From: Notolepis coatsorum
Taxonomy: Eukaryota; Chordata; Actinopteri; Aulopiformes; Paralepididae
NCBI GenBank assembly: GCA_963971535.1
Contig: OZ020587.1
Location: 161,253,141-161,317,140 of the forward strand
Direction of reading: 5' to 3'
DNA: 64,000 bases
The position numbers were made by a program, and so were the translations under genes. Numbering within the stretch: position 1 is the stretch's first letter; each line of letters begins with the position of its first letter. The notes under the pieces were generated by a model, which saw nothing but the letters and a program-made list of their open reading frames with translations, had not been told where the DNA came from and ran no database searches. Shown in pieces: positions 37,508 through 47,261 of the stretch.

Positions 37508-38130
37508 AGAGTTATAATAGATGAAACACTCTCTTGGTCAACTCACATTAACAATATTGTAACAAAAATGAGCAGAAGTATTTCAATTATTAGACGGAAT
37601 GCCTATTTTTTTTACTGACACAGCTACCAAGCAAGTCATACAATCGCTAGTTTTGTCACATCTGGACTACTGTCCAGCAATCTGGTCAAATGCATCTAAA
37701 CAAGACTTAAATAAAATACAGCTTACTCAAAATAGAGCTGCAAGACTTGCATTGCATAGCTCAATTAGAAACAGTGTTGAACAAATGCACAAGGAACTGT
37801 CATGGATGAGTCAATGAGAGACTAGTGTGTAGTCTTATTTTGTTTATGAGAAATATTTATACTTTACATAAACCTGTGTGCCTCTTTTCGCAGCTGGTGC
37901 TTACCAGTGATGGTCATGGCTATGGCACTAGACAAGCCTTGAGGGGTCGGTTCGCCCTGCCGAGACCCAGAACTGAAGCCTTAATGAAAACTGTAATGTA
38001 CAGGGCAATGTCCTACTGGAATAGACTTCCACAGTATTTGGTTTCAATTACCACCAGTAAGGTGGGATTCAAGAGGAGACTAATAAGAGGGGCTGTAATG
38101 CAGAAAGAGATTGATTTTGGTTTAGTCTAA
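37508..38130 (+). mobile_element. LINE reverse-transcriptase C-terminal fragment
   Basis: The translation shows DETLSWSTHINNIVTKMSRS, then after a frameshift QSLVLSHLDYCPAIWSNASK and NRAARLAL, and after a second break GYGTRQALRGRFALP...YWNRLPQ. This is the end of an L2-type reverse transcriptase. At least two frameshifts make it non-functional. Confidence 0.85.
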
Positions 38131-38184
38131 TCTGTGTCTAATGAATGGGTTCTTGTGTTGGGTTATGTGTTGATTTGTCTAGTG

Positions 38185-38869
38185 CAGGGGTCAGCAACCT
38201 TTACTATCAAAAGAGCCACTTTTCCCCCCTCCCACAAAATAAAATGCTCAGGGAGCCGCACAACCTATTTACCCTTAAAATGAAGATAACACAGTGTATA
38301 ACGTTTTATATATCCCCAAGCATACCCCACATTTAGCATAAAATGCCTGACAATTGCATACCCAAAGTAATTTACGATGTATTACACTTTATACTTATAG
38401 CACACAGTTTGTTGCATTAATGGAATTATAAAGCAACAAAAAGAAAAAAAAATACTTTTTATTGCTGTTTTTACCTGTTATAACAAAGGAAAACCTCAAA
38501 CTCTTATGAAGAGGAGAAAAAATACTGGCTGTGTAGACCTATTTTTAAATAAAACACAGAAGAGGAGACAAAACACTGGTGTCTGTAGACCAACTTTGAA
38601 ATAAAACCCTGAACTATTCAGGTATATTTGAGTCCTTTCCTTATTTGTGGAACATTTATAAAATAAAAAGTAGTCCACTTTGAAAAAAGACTACCATGTG
38701 TAGACCTACTTTGAAATAAAACACAGAAAAGGAGAAAAAACATTGGCATCTGTAGACCTACTTTGAAATAAAACACTGAACTATGCAGCTCTATTTGAGT
38801 CCTTCCCTTATTTGTGGAAAATCTATAAAATAAAAAATACATTTTTCGTTGTTCGCAAATTTCGCACCA
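38185..38869 (+). mobile_element. hAT-type element fragment with internal duplication
   Basis: The left end CAGGGGTCAGCAACCTTTAC is a hAT-type terminus widespread in fish. The matching right terminus is not visible. An internal segment of about 180 bp (38505-38680) recurs at 38690-38855 and contains TTTGAGTCCTTYCCTTATTT. A younger hAT MITE cuts it at 38870. Confidence 0.65.
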
Positions 38870-38877
38870 CATATCAG

Positions 38878-39661
38878 TAGGGGTGGGACAATACATCGAT
38901 CCAGATCGATATATCGATCTATTATCAATAATCAAATAGGATCGATGCAACGTAAAAAGATCGATTCATATTGCGATACTCTTATTTTGAAAATCCGCGC
39001 GAGTCATATCCGCCGGCGCCCAGTATTGTGAAACTCTGTGTAGACATTACAGCAGTGTTTGCGTCTGCTGTAAAGCACTACAGAGCGTCTATTTTGCGAG
39101 CCGATATAAGTCTGTTCAGTTTTTTCCCCGCAACGGGTAAAATTCATATAACAGGCGTTGCATCGTCGCCATTCCTTTATGCCAACGTCGCGTTAAATAT
39201 CTAAATGAACGTCGCGTTGGCGGCTTAAAAGCTAAGCAGCTAACCGTGAGAGAGAACAGGAGAGTGGAGAGGGGACTTGGAAGGAGGAGGGGTGGGGGCC
39301 GTGGGGGACTGTGTGTGTGTGTGTGTGTGTGTCTGTGTGTGTGTTAAAGCTCAATATATAAAAAGTGAACAGGAGGTCTATTTGTATTAAAAACAATAGA
39401 TTGTTTTTCATTTAAATGTCTGGAAGAGCTCAAAAATAAATACATCAATTGATATTTCCGTAGCCTTTTTTTAGTTGATCTAAATGTGACTGATTGTGTT
39501 AAATGGGCACATAATATCGCCTCATATTGATCGCAGGCACCTGAATTGAATCGTATCGTATCGTATCGTGGCAGACTTTGTGATATCGGCAAATATCATA
39601 TCGTTGTCCAAAGAATCGATATCGTATCGTATCGTGATGAAACTGGTGATTCCCACCCCTA
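38878..39661. mobile_element. hAT-type MITE, 784 bp
   Basis: The element starts TAGGGGTGGGA and ends TCCCACCCCTA, perfect 11-bp inverted termini. CATATCAG is duplicated exactly at 38870-38877 and 39662-39669. The interior holds many ATCGATATCG palindromes and a (GT)n tract at 39311-39342. No transposase frame is seen. Confidence 0.94.
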
Positions 39662-39881
39662 CATATCAGGCATACAGGTAAGCCTGCATCGTTAGTCGTG
39701 AAAGCAAATTAATCTGTCCACGCTGAATTAAACCCTCTATTTTCCTCAGACCTTCCTTTTTTTGGATTTATCCATGGTTAGCTTACTGGGGGGTCGGAAA
39801 CTCAAGATTAGCCACTTGCAGACGGCAGGGAGAGGCGCGGGGTGTGACGTACAGTATATATATATATATATATATATATAT

Positions 39882-40339
39882 TTTTTGTTATCTTTTTCCC
39901 CCCTCCTTTTTCCGATTTTTCTCCCATCCCACTGTTAGTCGTTATGCCAATTCCCAACTCCCTTCCTGGTTGTTGCGCACTCCCCCCTACTGTTGGTCCG
40001 GGAGGCCGGAGACTGTCACATGCTTTCCTCCGACGCATGTGCAGCCAGCCGGCAGCCAGCCTGGCAGCGCAGATTCTCACCGGGAGAGTGTAACGTGTGG
40101 AAGGTCGCACTACCTCCCTCCAGATCCTACCCTCGCTGTGCAGGCGCCCCGACCGAACTGTAGGGGTCGCTGTCCACAACGCCCAGGACCCACCCATCAG
40201 CTTTCCCACCCCTAACACTGCCAATTGTGTTAGTATGAACGACCAGCCAAGCTGATAGCAACGCAGAGAGCTGGATTCGAACCCAGCGTCTCCAGCGTTG
40301 ATGGCGAGCGCCTTGCCCACTACACCACCTAGCCGCCCT
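39882..40339 (-). mobile_element. tRNA-derived SINE, copy 2
   Basis: On the minus strand it starts GGGCGGCTAGGTGGTGTAGT and contains GGGTTCGAATCC as B box. The body matches copies 1 and 3, and the tail is ATGGGAGAAAAATCGGAAAA before a (TA)n tract at 39852-39881. It lies in the 36-kb myo3b intron, in gene orientation. Confidence 0.88.
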
Positions 40340-40679
40340 GTATATTTTTGTTGATGAAAATGATGACATCGATGACATCGATCTCCAAAAAAAGTAAAAA
40401 AAAAAAAAAAAAGGAGTATTAGAGTATTAGTGTATGGAATGTCGTGCTGTTTTTGAGCACTTTTTAGTTTTCTCTGAGATGTCTCCGTTTATTGATATTT
40501 GTTGTTTTATTGATATTTGATTCGTTCTATATGTTTGTATATTTGTTATTGTTCTATATTTGTTTGTATGTCTGATTTGTTTAATGTTCTATATTTGTTT
40601 GTATATTTTATTGGTGTTTTATTGATATTTGTTTTGTTTTTATGTTGTTTTATTGATTATTCTTGTTTGATTTTTATAT

Positions 40680-40765
40680 GTTTGTATCCAGACCCCAGGA
40701 AGAATAGTCGCTGCTGAGGCAGTGACTAATGGGGATCTGAAATTAAGAAATAAAGAAATAAAGAA
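40680..40765 (+). repeat. LINE 3' tail
   Basis: CCCCAGGAAGAATAGTCGCT and GTGACTAATGGGGATCTGAA followed by AAATAAAG repeats match the 3' ends of fish L2-like elements as I know them. No coding part is adjacent. Confidence 0.6.
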
Positions 40766-40813
40766 AACTACCCAGCCCTTGCCCCCCACACTCAGGGGGC
40801 CCCTGGTACTTAC

Positions 40814-41016
40814 ACAGCTTGTTTGATGACCCTGGACTTCTCCAACAGGTACTCGGAGATCTTGGCCCCCATGACGGCCCCCGTGGGCGTGAACTTCATC
40901 TCCAGGTACTTCCCGAAGCGACTGGAGTTGTCGTTGATGGCTGTACACGCGTTTCCAAAGGCCTCGACCAGCGGGTTCACCTGCAAGATCTTCTCTCGGA
41001 GGGCCCGGTTGTTCGC
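40814..41016 (-). CDS. myo3b: myo3b exon: switch I
   Basis: This 203-bp exon has 67 codons plus two bases (GT) that complete a codon in the next exon. Borders are TTTCAG/GCGAAC and AGCTGT/GTAAGT. It encodes [20 protein letters not shown], then switch [11 protein letters not shown], whose Asn, Ser and Arg residues are the conserved ATP-hydrolysis loop, and later [15 protein letters not shown]. The following intron is 36.1 kb and holds the satellite. Confidence 0.96.
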
Positions 41017-41037
41017 CTGAAAGCAGAGATGGAACGC

Positions 41038-41490
41038 AGCTTTTTTTCTTTTTTCACTTTTGCTCCCATCCCAATTTAGTCGTTATGCCAACTCCCTTCC
41101 TGGTCTTTGCGCACATTGCCCCACTGCCGGCCTAGGGAGGGTATAGAACTACCACATGCGTCCTCCGATACATGTGGAGTCAGCCAGCCGCTTCTTTTCA
41201 CCTGACAGCGAGGAGTCTCACTGGGGGATTGTAACGTGTGTGGAGGTTCACGCTATTTCCCCCCGATCCCCTCCCTGCTCAACAGGCGCCCCGACCGACC
41301 AGTAGGAGTCGCAGTTTACAACGACCAGGACACATACCCCACCGGCTTCCGCTTCCCACCCGCTAACACTGCCAATTGTGTTAGTAGGGACGACTGACCA
41401 AGCCGGAGTTACCGCTGACAGCTGGATTAGATCCCAGAGTCTCTGCGGTGGTAGGCGAGTGCATTCTCCACTGCGTTACCCAGCCGCCCA
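41038..41490 (-). mobile_element. tRNA-derived SINE, copy 3
   Basis: The head on the minus strand is GGGCGGCTGGGTAACGCAGT. The body aligns with copies 1 and 2, including AACACAATTGGCAGTGTTAG and ACGACTAAATTGGGATGGGA. The B box is degraded (GATCTAATCC), so this is probably an older copy. It ends 22 bp from the switch I exon. Confidence 0.85.
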
Positions 41491-41845
41491 TTGGCGTGCA
41501 CTCTTATCCAAAGCACTGCACAGTATCGGGAGGGTGTACATTTTTACTAGGGATGGGCATCGATTTTCAGATATTCTAATAGTCTGTAAATTATAGAAAA
41601 TGTAATAGTTATATATAATATATAGTTATATATCATATATAATATAGTTATATAAAATATATAATTATATATAGTTATATATAATAGTTATAGTTAAATA
41701 TATTTCCCCTTGTTTTTACCCGCGCCTACACTGTGTAGTGTATAGGGAGGTATAGTGGTTACGTCATCGCCGTTTTTCCGTGTTCCACCCTCTGTCCAAT
41801 GCAATGTATTTCCCCCATTGCCCATTTCTAAATTGTCTCGTTTAA
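41491..41845. other. AT-rich intronic stretch
   Basis: ACTAGGGATGGGCATCGATT at 41548 resembles a hAT terminus but has no visible partner. 41600-41705 is an imperfect ATATA tract. Confidence 0.45.
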
Positions 41846-42418
41846 AAGTTCAAGTTCTTTAATAGTTGTCATACAGAAGTACAGAATACTTTCATACAAA
41901 ATGCTTCTTACTGTTACGCTCCAGAGACTGTGCTAGACAAGATAGTATCAAATAACATAATATAGCATGTAATTTAGAAGAAGAAAAATGAGGTCACAGT
42001 GTTCGGTATAGACATATGTACAATGTTCTGAGTTACCATATAATATACAATACTATGCAGTGTACTAATGTACAGTACTATCTAGTGCAAAGCAGAAATG
42101 GGATGAGGTACAATTTTAGGTACAATTTACAGTAAGGTGTACGAGTTGTAGTGCAATCCTTCATCAATAAATATAAAGTGTGGGGAGTGGGTGCTACAGT
42201 GTGTTTGTTTAAAGTGGGTGTGTGCTATAAAGTGTGTGGAGTGGGTGCTACAGTGTGTTTGTTTAAAGTGAGTGTGTGCGTGTGGATGTGTGTGCTATGT
42301 GCGTTTGGTGGTTGTTGTTGTGTAGTGTTCATTCATTGTTCGTTTAGCAGCCTGATGGCCTGGGGATAGAAGCTTCTTCTGAGTCTTTCTGTGCTCGCCT
42401 TGAGACTCCGGTATCGCT
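41846..42418 (-). mobile_element. 3' fragment of the LINE family at 55907-58152
   Basis: The reverse complement matches 57564-58120 through the last codons (TTCTATCCCCAGGCCATCAG), the stop and the 3' UTR with very few differences. The copy is 5' truncated at 42418. It is too young to have accumulated many changes. Confidence 0.93.
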
Positions 42419-42658
42419 TCACATTTGCATGGTGTACAGTACCTTTCTGTGCTTATTCATCCACAATCTATAGCTCAACATGAAAATATTTGCAATTAAT
42501 CATAAAAACTAAATCGCCAAATTATATTTAAATGCTTAAACAATAATGTTAGTGATAGACGGGAACTCATTTTGTGCAAAAATGGAAATCTTTTCAATTT
42601 CCATGCCGCAGATTTGTTACAATAGCCGATAATCCATTTTCCCAATGATGAATCCCAA

Positions 42659-42894
42659 TGTAACGGATATGTACCGCGATAGTGTGACCAGAGACGTGGC
42701 TGGCTCGGTAGCGGTACATAGAAGTAAAACTCACTCCCCTGATCCTCAGAGACAGGATAGACATGGTTAGTTAGAAGGGAATTCCTTTCTTGGCGCAGCG
42801 GTTTGCGATGCTGGCCCGGTGCGGACGCCCGGGGTTCGACTCCCACTCAAGGCATGGTCGAAGTAGTGGCAGGTTCAGCGTTGAACCGGCTACA
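42659..42894 (+). repeat. 5' LTR of the TRIM-like element
   Basis: 236 bp. It contains an A-box-like TGGCGCAGCGG (42791-42801) and a perfect B box GGTTCGACTCC (42833-42843), and a 9-bp inverted repeat ATGTACCGC/GCGGTACAT (42669-42677, 42711-42719). Confidence 0.85.
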
Positions 42895-42895
42895 G

Positions 42896-42913
42896 TGGTG
42901 CCGTGACCCGGAT
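42896..42913 (+). promoter_or_regulatory. Primer-binding site, tRNA-His type
   Basis: TGGTGCCGTGACCCGGAT begins one base after the 5' LTR. It is complementary to the 3' end of vertebrate tRNA-His (acceptor strand TCACGGCA plus CCA) with one mismatch in 18, judged from my knowledge of that tRNA. Confidence 0.75.
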
Positions 42914-42933
42914 GCCTTGGGTGGTGTGAGTTT

Positions 42934-42945
42934 AGGGGGGGTGAA
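42934..42945 (+). promoter_or_regulatory. Polypurine tract candidate 1
   Basis: AGGGGGGGTGAA directly precedes TGTAACGG of the middle LTR-like block. The same arrangement (ATGGGGGGTGAA, 43144-43155) precedes the 3' LTR. Confidence 0.65.
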
Positions 42946-43155
42946 TGTAACGGATATGTGCCGCGATAGTGTGACTACGGCACATAGAAGTAAAACTCAC
43001 TCCCCAGCGGCATCCAAAACTGAGCGCTTAGGAGGGAATTCGTTCCTAGCGCAAAGGTCTGTGGTGTCGCCCGCGGTGCGGGAGACCGGGGTTCGAATCA
43101 CACTCAAGGCATCGAAGTGCCTTGGGTGGAGTGGAGTGAGTTTATGGGGGGTGAA
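42946..43155 (+). repeat. Middle, deleted LTR-like block
   Basis: It starts TGTAACGGATATGTGCCGCG and follows the outer LTRs with many substitutions. It jumps from CGAAG to GCCTTGGGTGG, missing the LTR end and the primer-binding site, and finishes with its own polypurine tract. Its boxes are weaker: TAGCGCAAAGG and GGTTCGAATCA. Confidence 0.75.
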
Positions 43156-43392
43156 TGTAACGGATATGTACCGCGATAGTGTGACCAGAGACGTTGCTGG
43201 CTCGGTAGCGGTACATAGAAGTAAAACTCACTCCCCTGATCCTCAGAGACAGGATAGACATGGTTAGTTAGAAGGGAATTCCTTTCTTGGCGCAGCGGTT
43301 TGCGATGCTGGCCCCGGTGCGGACGCCCGGGGTTCGACTCCCACTCAAGGCATGGTCGAAGTAGTGGCAGGTTCAGCGTTGAACCGGCTACA
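43156..43392 (+). repeat. 3' LTR of the TRIM-like element
   Basis: 237 bp, matching 42659-42894 except G to T near position 40 and one extra C. No primer-binding site follows it, as expected for a 3' LTR. Confidence 0.85.
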
Positions 43393-43530
43393 CCTAACAA
43401 CCAGTGACATCAGACTACACCTCCCTATTGAGTGGGGACCCTATTAACTGTTACACCGCTGAGCGGCATGCTGGGGACAGGTAGCTAGCTAGCCAGGTAG
43501 CATGACAGTCCAAGGAAGCGGTAGCTCTAC

Positions 43531-43614
43531 CTTCCCCAGGAAGGTCAGGTGTTGGACGATCAGGTGAGCGCTCTCGGTCTTCCCTGCACCGCTCTCCCCG
43601 CTGATGATGATGCA
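43531..43614 (-). CDS. myo3b: myo3b exon: P-loop (GESGAGKT)
   Basis: This 84-bp exon has 28 codons, with borders TTTCAG/TGCATC and GGGAAG/GTAGAG. It contains the Walker A motif GESGAGKT at residues 6-13 of the exon, which binds ATP phosphates in all myosins. [15 protein letters not shown] follows, characteristic of class III myosins. No change in catalytic residues is seen. Confidence 0.96.
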
Positions 43615-43699
43615 CTGAAACAGAAAGGAAACCATTACATCTTCTGCGAACATCAAATACTTCATTTCAAATGGATCCGGCACGGGGGGGGGACTACAG

Positions 43700-44560
43700 G
43701 AATACTATTTACTTTCAACATGTTTCCCACAGCGAGCAGCAGGACTGTGGGGCTTTGCATGGCAAATTTGACCAGGCAAACCTCCTCCAGCGCCTGAGGA
43801 CCAAACTCTGCACACCGTGGGAGATCGGGCTTTCTGCTACTCCGCTCCCAGTCTGTGGAACGCTCTCCCTGACCGCCTGAGAGCTCCACAGCTTTTAGAA
43901 AGGGCCTCAAAACAAATGTTTAATAGCCTTTTGTTGATTTGTATCTATTTTACTCTTTTATTAGTTTAAGCCCTTCTTATTTTATGTTCTTTTACTAGTT
44001 TTACTTTTTAGCCCTTCTTATTTTATGTTCTTTTACTAGTTTTAGCCCTTCTTATTTTATGTTCTTTTACTAGTTTTAGCCCTTCTTATCTTATGTTCTT
44101 TTACTAGTGTTAGCCCTTCTTATTTTATGTTATTTTACTAGTTTTAGCCCTTCTTATCTTATGTTCTTTTACTAGTGTTAGCCCTTCTTATTTTATGTTC
44201 TTTTACTAGTTTTAGCCCTTCTTATTTTATGTTCTTTTACTGGTTTTAGCCCTTCTTATTTTATGTTATTTTACTGGTTTTAGCCCTTCTTATTTTATGT
44301 TCTTTTACTCTTTTACTAGTTGTAGCCCTTCTTATTTTATGTTCTTTTACTCTTTTACTAGTTGTAGCCCTTCACATTTCATGTTCTTTTTACTCTTTTA
44401 CTAGGACTCTTTTACTAGTTTTAGTCCTACTTATTTTATGTTATTTTTACTCTTTTACTAGTCTTTATATTCTTCTAATAATAGATTTTATTTGTAATGC
44501 GCTTTACAATTCTGTAGCGCCTTGAGATTTGTTCCCCAAATATAATGGGCCCCTACAAAT
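43700..44560 (+). mobile_element. LINE C-terminal fragment with expanded 3' UTR
   Basis: The translation of 43805-43900 reads HTVGDRAFCYSAPSLWNALP and then DRLRAPQLLE, a LINE reverse-transcriptase C-terminus (SLWNxLP motif). A 33-bp minisatellite follows at 43951-44465 in what was the 3' UTR, then an L2-like tail (GCGCCTTGAGATTTG). It is truncated and non-coding. Confidence 0.75.
43951..44465. repeat. 33-bp minisatellite in a LINE 3' UTR
   Basis: About 14 imperfect units of TTTTAGCCCTTCTTATTTTA plus TGTTCTTTTACTAG. Confidence 0.93.
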
Positions 44561-44564
44561 TTTA

Positions 44565-44566
44565 TA

Positions 44567-44645
<79 letters not shown>
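44565..44645. repeat. (TTA)n microsatellite
   Basis: About 27 TTA units form the tail of the LINE fragment. The poly-Leu frame over it is spurious. Confidence 0.97.
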
Positions 44646-45036
44646 GTTACGAAACTCACTCACCCGCCCGCTTGCTGTTGTGTACAGCACTAATCACATA
44701 TCAGATTTATTTATGGCAGCATACCACCATATCAAACAGGCGCACCAGAAAAAGATGGCCCTCTCATACACAACAACACATGGGTGCTCAGCGGAGCACA
44801 AATGTCCGCGGTGTGCTATGCGTCAAAATATCCCCGCTATCATAATATGGAGTCTGCTACTCATAGTTTGGATATGAGGTCATCCTAAACAGGTTACAGC
44901 GGTTGCATTATTGAGTTTTCCCAAATGATATTATAATATTAATGCACATTTAAATGATATTATAATATTAATGTGCATGTGAATTGCATTAGAATATTAA
45001 TGTATCCAGTGTTTTTCCCCCTTATAGTGACATTAC
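44646..45036. other. Nothing recognised
   Basis: Intronic sequence. An AATGATATTATAATATTAAT segment is repeated at 44921 and 44953. Confidence 0.5.
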
Positions 45037-45141
45037 CTGGTCTTTAAGGAAGGTCATCATGCCCTGATAGGCTGCGTCCGCAGTGGCGAAGATGTGTGGA
45101 GGGTTGTCAGCGCGCTTCACTCCGTGGTACAGCTTAGAGAA
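45037..45141 (-). CDS. myo3b: myo3b exon: purine-binding loop
   Basis: This exon is 105 bp, 35 codons, from TTTCTAG/TTCTCT to GACCAG/GTAATG. It encodes [20 protein letters not shown] and then [21 protein letters not shown] corresponds to the myosin purine-binding loop (consensus NPxxIY/F), and the exon ends right before the P-loop exon. The [11 protein letters not shown] spelling favours MYO3B over MYO3A. Confidence 0.92.
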
Positions 45142-45683
45142 CTAGAAACAGACATCAGAACATCAGGTATCTTTCAAGGACCGTAGCAGTCTTTTTAGCA
45201 CGTGGGTACCAAGTCATTCCTGCCTTTACACAAAAACATTTTGCCGTTTTCCAAAAGATTTGGTAGTTATTTTCTGCCAATTGAGCACTGCTGCTGGTTG
45301 CCATTGTATCTGACAATGTGTATTAGGCACAGTTTAGACAGAAACGCTCGCGGGTGAATCCGGCAAAATATTTTATCGGATGTGCCTTTTGTTCATACGG
45401 CAACAGCGTTTTTGCGGGGAGAATCCGCAAAAAAGTTAATCCACCTTCCTGGGTGGAAATCCTAGAAACCATACACCTTCGCGCTATCATCTGAACAGTC
45501 AAACCGCATAAAACTATGACGAAAGGGTTCTCAATGCTCTCGTCGCGTACTGCTTACGTCACAGGCATGCGCTAAACACTAGTCTAAACGCAAAATTAAA
45601 AGTGAGACCGCAAGACGACTTTTGCGGTTTCTGTTCAGACTCTCTCCGTCTAAACATGACCTTAAGCACCACATACATACATG
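45142..45683. other. Intronic sequence, possible decayed MITE
   Basis: TTTAGACAGAAACGC (about 45330) and CTCTCCGTCTAAACATGACC (about 45642) could be eroded inverted termini. No target duplication is visible. Confidence 0.3.
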
Positions 45684-46403
45684 TAGGCCTGTCCCCGACT
45701 AAGGATTTGTATAGTCGACTTTGATTGGCCGAAATTTTAAGATAGTCAACTGGTAATCGACTACCCTCCTAAATGCAAAAGAAAATATATAATATACTAT
45801 ATATATATATAATTTTTGGGGGGGGGGATCATTCCATTTGGGCTGTGGGGGGTGCTTAATGTCTGAAGAAGTCGACTGAAGGCTTCTTGTCCTCTGTGAA
45901 AGCATGCAATTGGTCCACTGATGGATACATCTTGATATGTCTAGTAGTGTGTGAAATCCTCTTTCAGTGCCTCTGTGCCCGTTTTTTTTTTTTTTTTTTT
46001 TTTTAACTTTGGCCATTCCCCTGGCTCTTTTATACGTTTATCGCATTTATACTGGTCAAGTTCGACCGACAGAAACAGGCTGAAAGGGTTCAGATGGGGG
46101 GGAAGACACTCTGGGAAAGGCACGGCTGCAGTCCGGGATTCGAACTCGCTAAACCCCAGATCCGTGACGAGCACGGTTGTCCACGGCGCTGAAATAGCGC
46201 TCGCGGTACGTGGTGAGCTACTGGAGCTCCCCCCTGTGCCCGTTTTCTTAGGCAGTTAGCCTCGCTGGTATGTGCGCCATTAGCGTTAGCCACGCGTCTA
46301 TGCCTCTTTGCTTTTGTAATGAATGATTTAAGAAAAAAAAATATTATTTTCTTTTTTATTTCGATCGATTAGTCGACTATTGGACTAGTCGAGGTCAGCC
46401 CTA
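45684..46403. mobile_element. hAT-like MITE
   Basis: The left end TAGGCCTGTCCCCGACTA and right end TAGTCGAGGTCAGCCCTA are imperfect inverted termini, both followed inwards by AGTCGACT. ATACATG(T) flanks both sides, allowing one base of ambiguity. A run of 24 T lies near 45981-46004. No transposase is seen. Confidence 0.75.
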
Positions 46404-46864
46404 ATACATGTAAACTGAAGAAAGTCATCACATTTGACCGAGGCTATGTTCACAATGCAGACGGAAGTGGCCCAAATCTGATGCCAATTCTTTGCTCATA
46501 ATATGACTCAGATCTAAGATAAGATAAGATAAGATATTCCTTTATTGATCCCCCCTTCTTAATTAACACGGCACAAATCACATGGAATCTGATCTTTTCA
46601 ATTCTCATTCGGGCCACGTTCATATGTTGGTCCTAAATCCGATATAGGTCAGATTTTTTGTAAAGTGACTTTCATTGTCACTATAGATTGACATTTGTCA
46701 CAATTATTTACGTGCATCTTCTTCATTGTTCATTTGCGCACGCGGGTCAGTTCAGGAGCAGTGACCAGTTCACACTGGAATCTGATATTGGCCACATTAA
46801 GAAAATTATAATAATGTGAACAGCCAAACAAAAACATCTGATCTGAGCAATATCTGATCTGTAC
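46404..46864. other. Intronic sequence with a short (AAGAT)n tract
   Basis: GATAAGATAAGATAAGATAT at 46516, then TCCTTTATTGATCCCC, looks like a LINE tail. The rest is unassigned. Confidence 0.4.
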
Positions 46865-47105
46865 ATATCCCTTACCTACTCTTACAATAGTTACGCTGCT
46901 GGTCAGTATGACCTACTACCATAATGTCTTTATACCTGTATCACTGTACATATTAATACTACAACTCTGTACATACATCTGATTAGCACTATTACTCAGT
47001 AGTGCTAATTAATATATTTTATACCCAGTTTATGTGCCTGTACATTGTATATTACTGTTGCACTTTACTGTTACATTTGCACTCTGGTTGGATGCCAATC
47101 TTATT
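46865..47105 (+). repeat. Dispersed repeat, inverted copy at 62935-63190
   Basis: Shared blocks include CTGTATCACTGTACATATTA, CTCTGTACATACATCTGATT and TTTGCACTCTGGTTGGA, all found reverse-complemented at 62935-63190. It is probably a LINE 3' UTR. Confidence 0.85.
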
Positions 47106-47261
47106 TTTGTTATACTGTACTTGTGCTGTATTTTATTTATTTATTTTGTACCCAGGGACAGTGCACATTAATCAACATCTTCAGTTTCTACATCAATGTA
47201 AATGTGCCAGAATTAGATAATGAGCTAGTTTTCATCTGTAGTCCCTGCCTAACATGCATGT

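Larger units (their letters stand above)
42659..43392 (+). mobile_element. Gene-less LTR element (TRIM-like) with tRNA-like LTRs
   Basis: The outer LTRs (42659-42894, 236 bp; 43156-43392, 237 bp) start TGTAACGG and end GGCTACA. They differ by one substitution and one inserted C. Immediately inside the 5' LTR is an 18-base primer-binding site, and a purine-rich tract abuts the 3' LTR. A third, diverged LTR-like block (42946-43155) lies between. The internal part after the first LTR is only 51 bp and nothing is encoded. The flanks CCCAA and CCTAA may be a decayed 5-bp target duplication. The architecture fits a terminal-repeat retrotransposon in miniature, mobilised by an unknown autonomous partner. 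Confidence 0.82.

Noticed and set aside
42791-42843. Functional tRNA gene in the LTR
   Set aside because: A and B boxes are present, but I could not build a full cloverleaf with acceptor stem. It is treated as tRNA-like promoter sequence only.
42659-43392. Hammerhead retrozyme
   Set aside because: The architecture (LTR, PBS, PPT, no genes) fits, but I found no CTGATGA plus GAAAC core on either strand.
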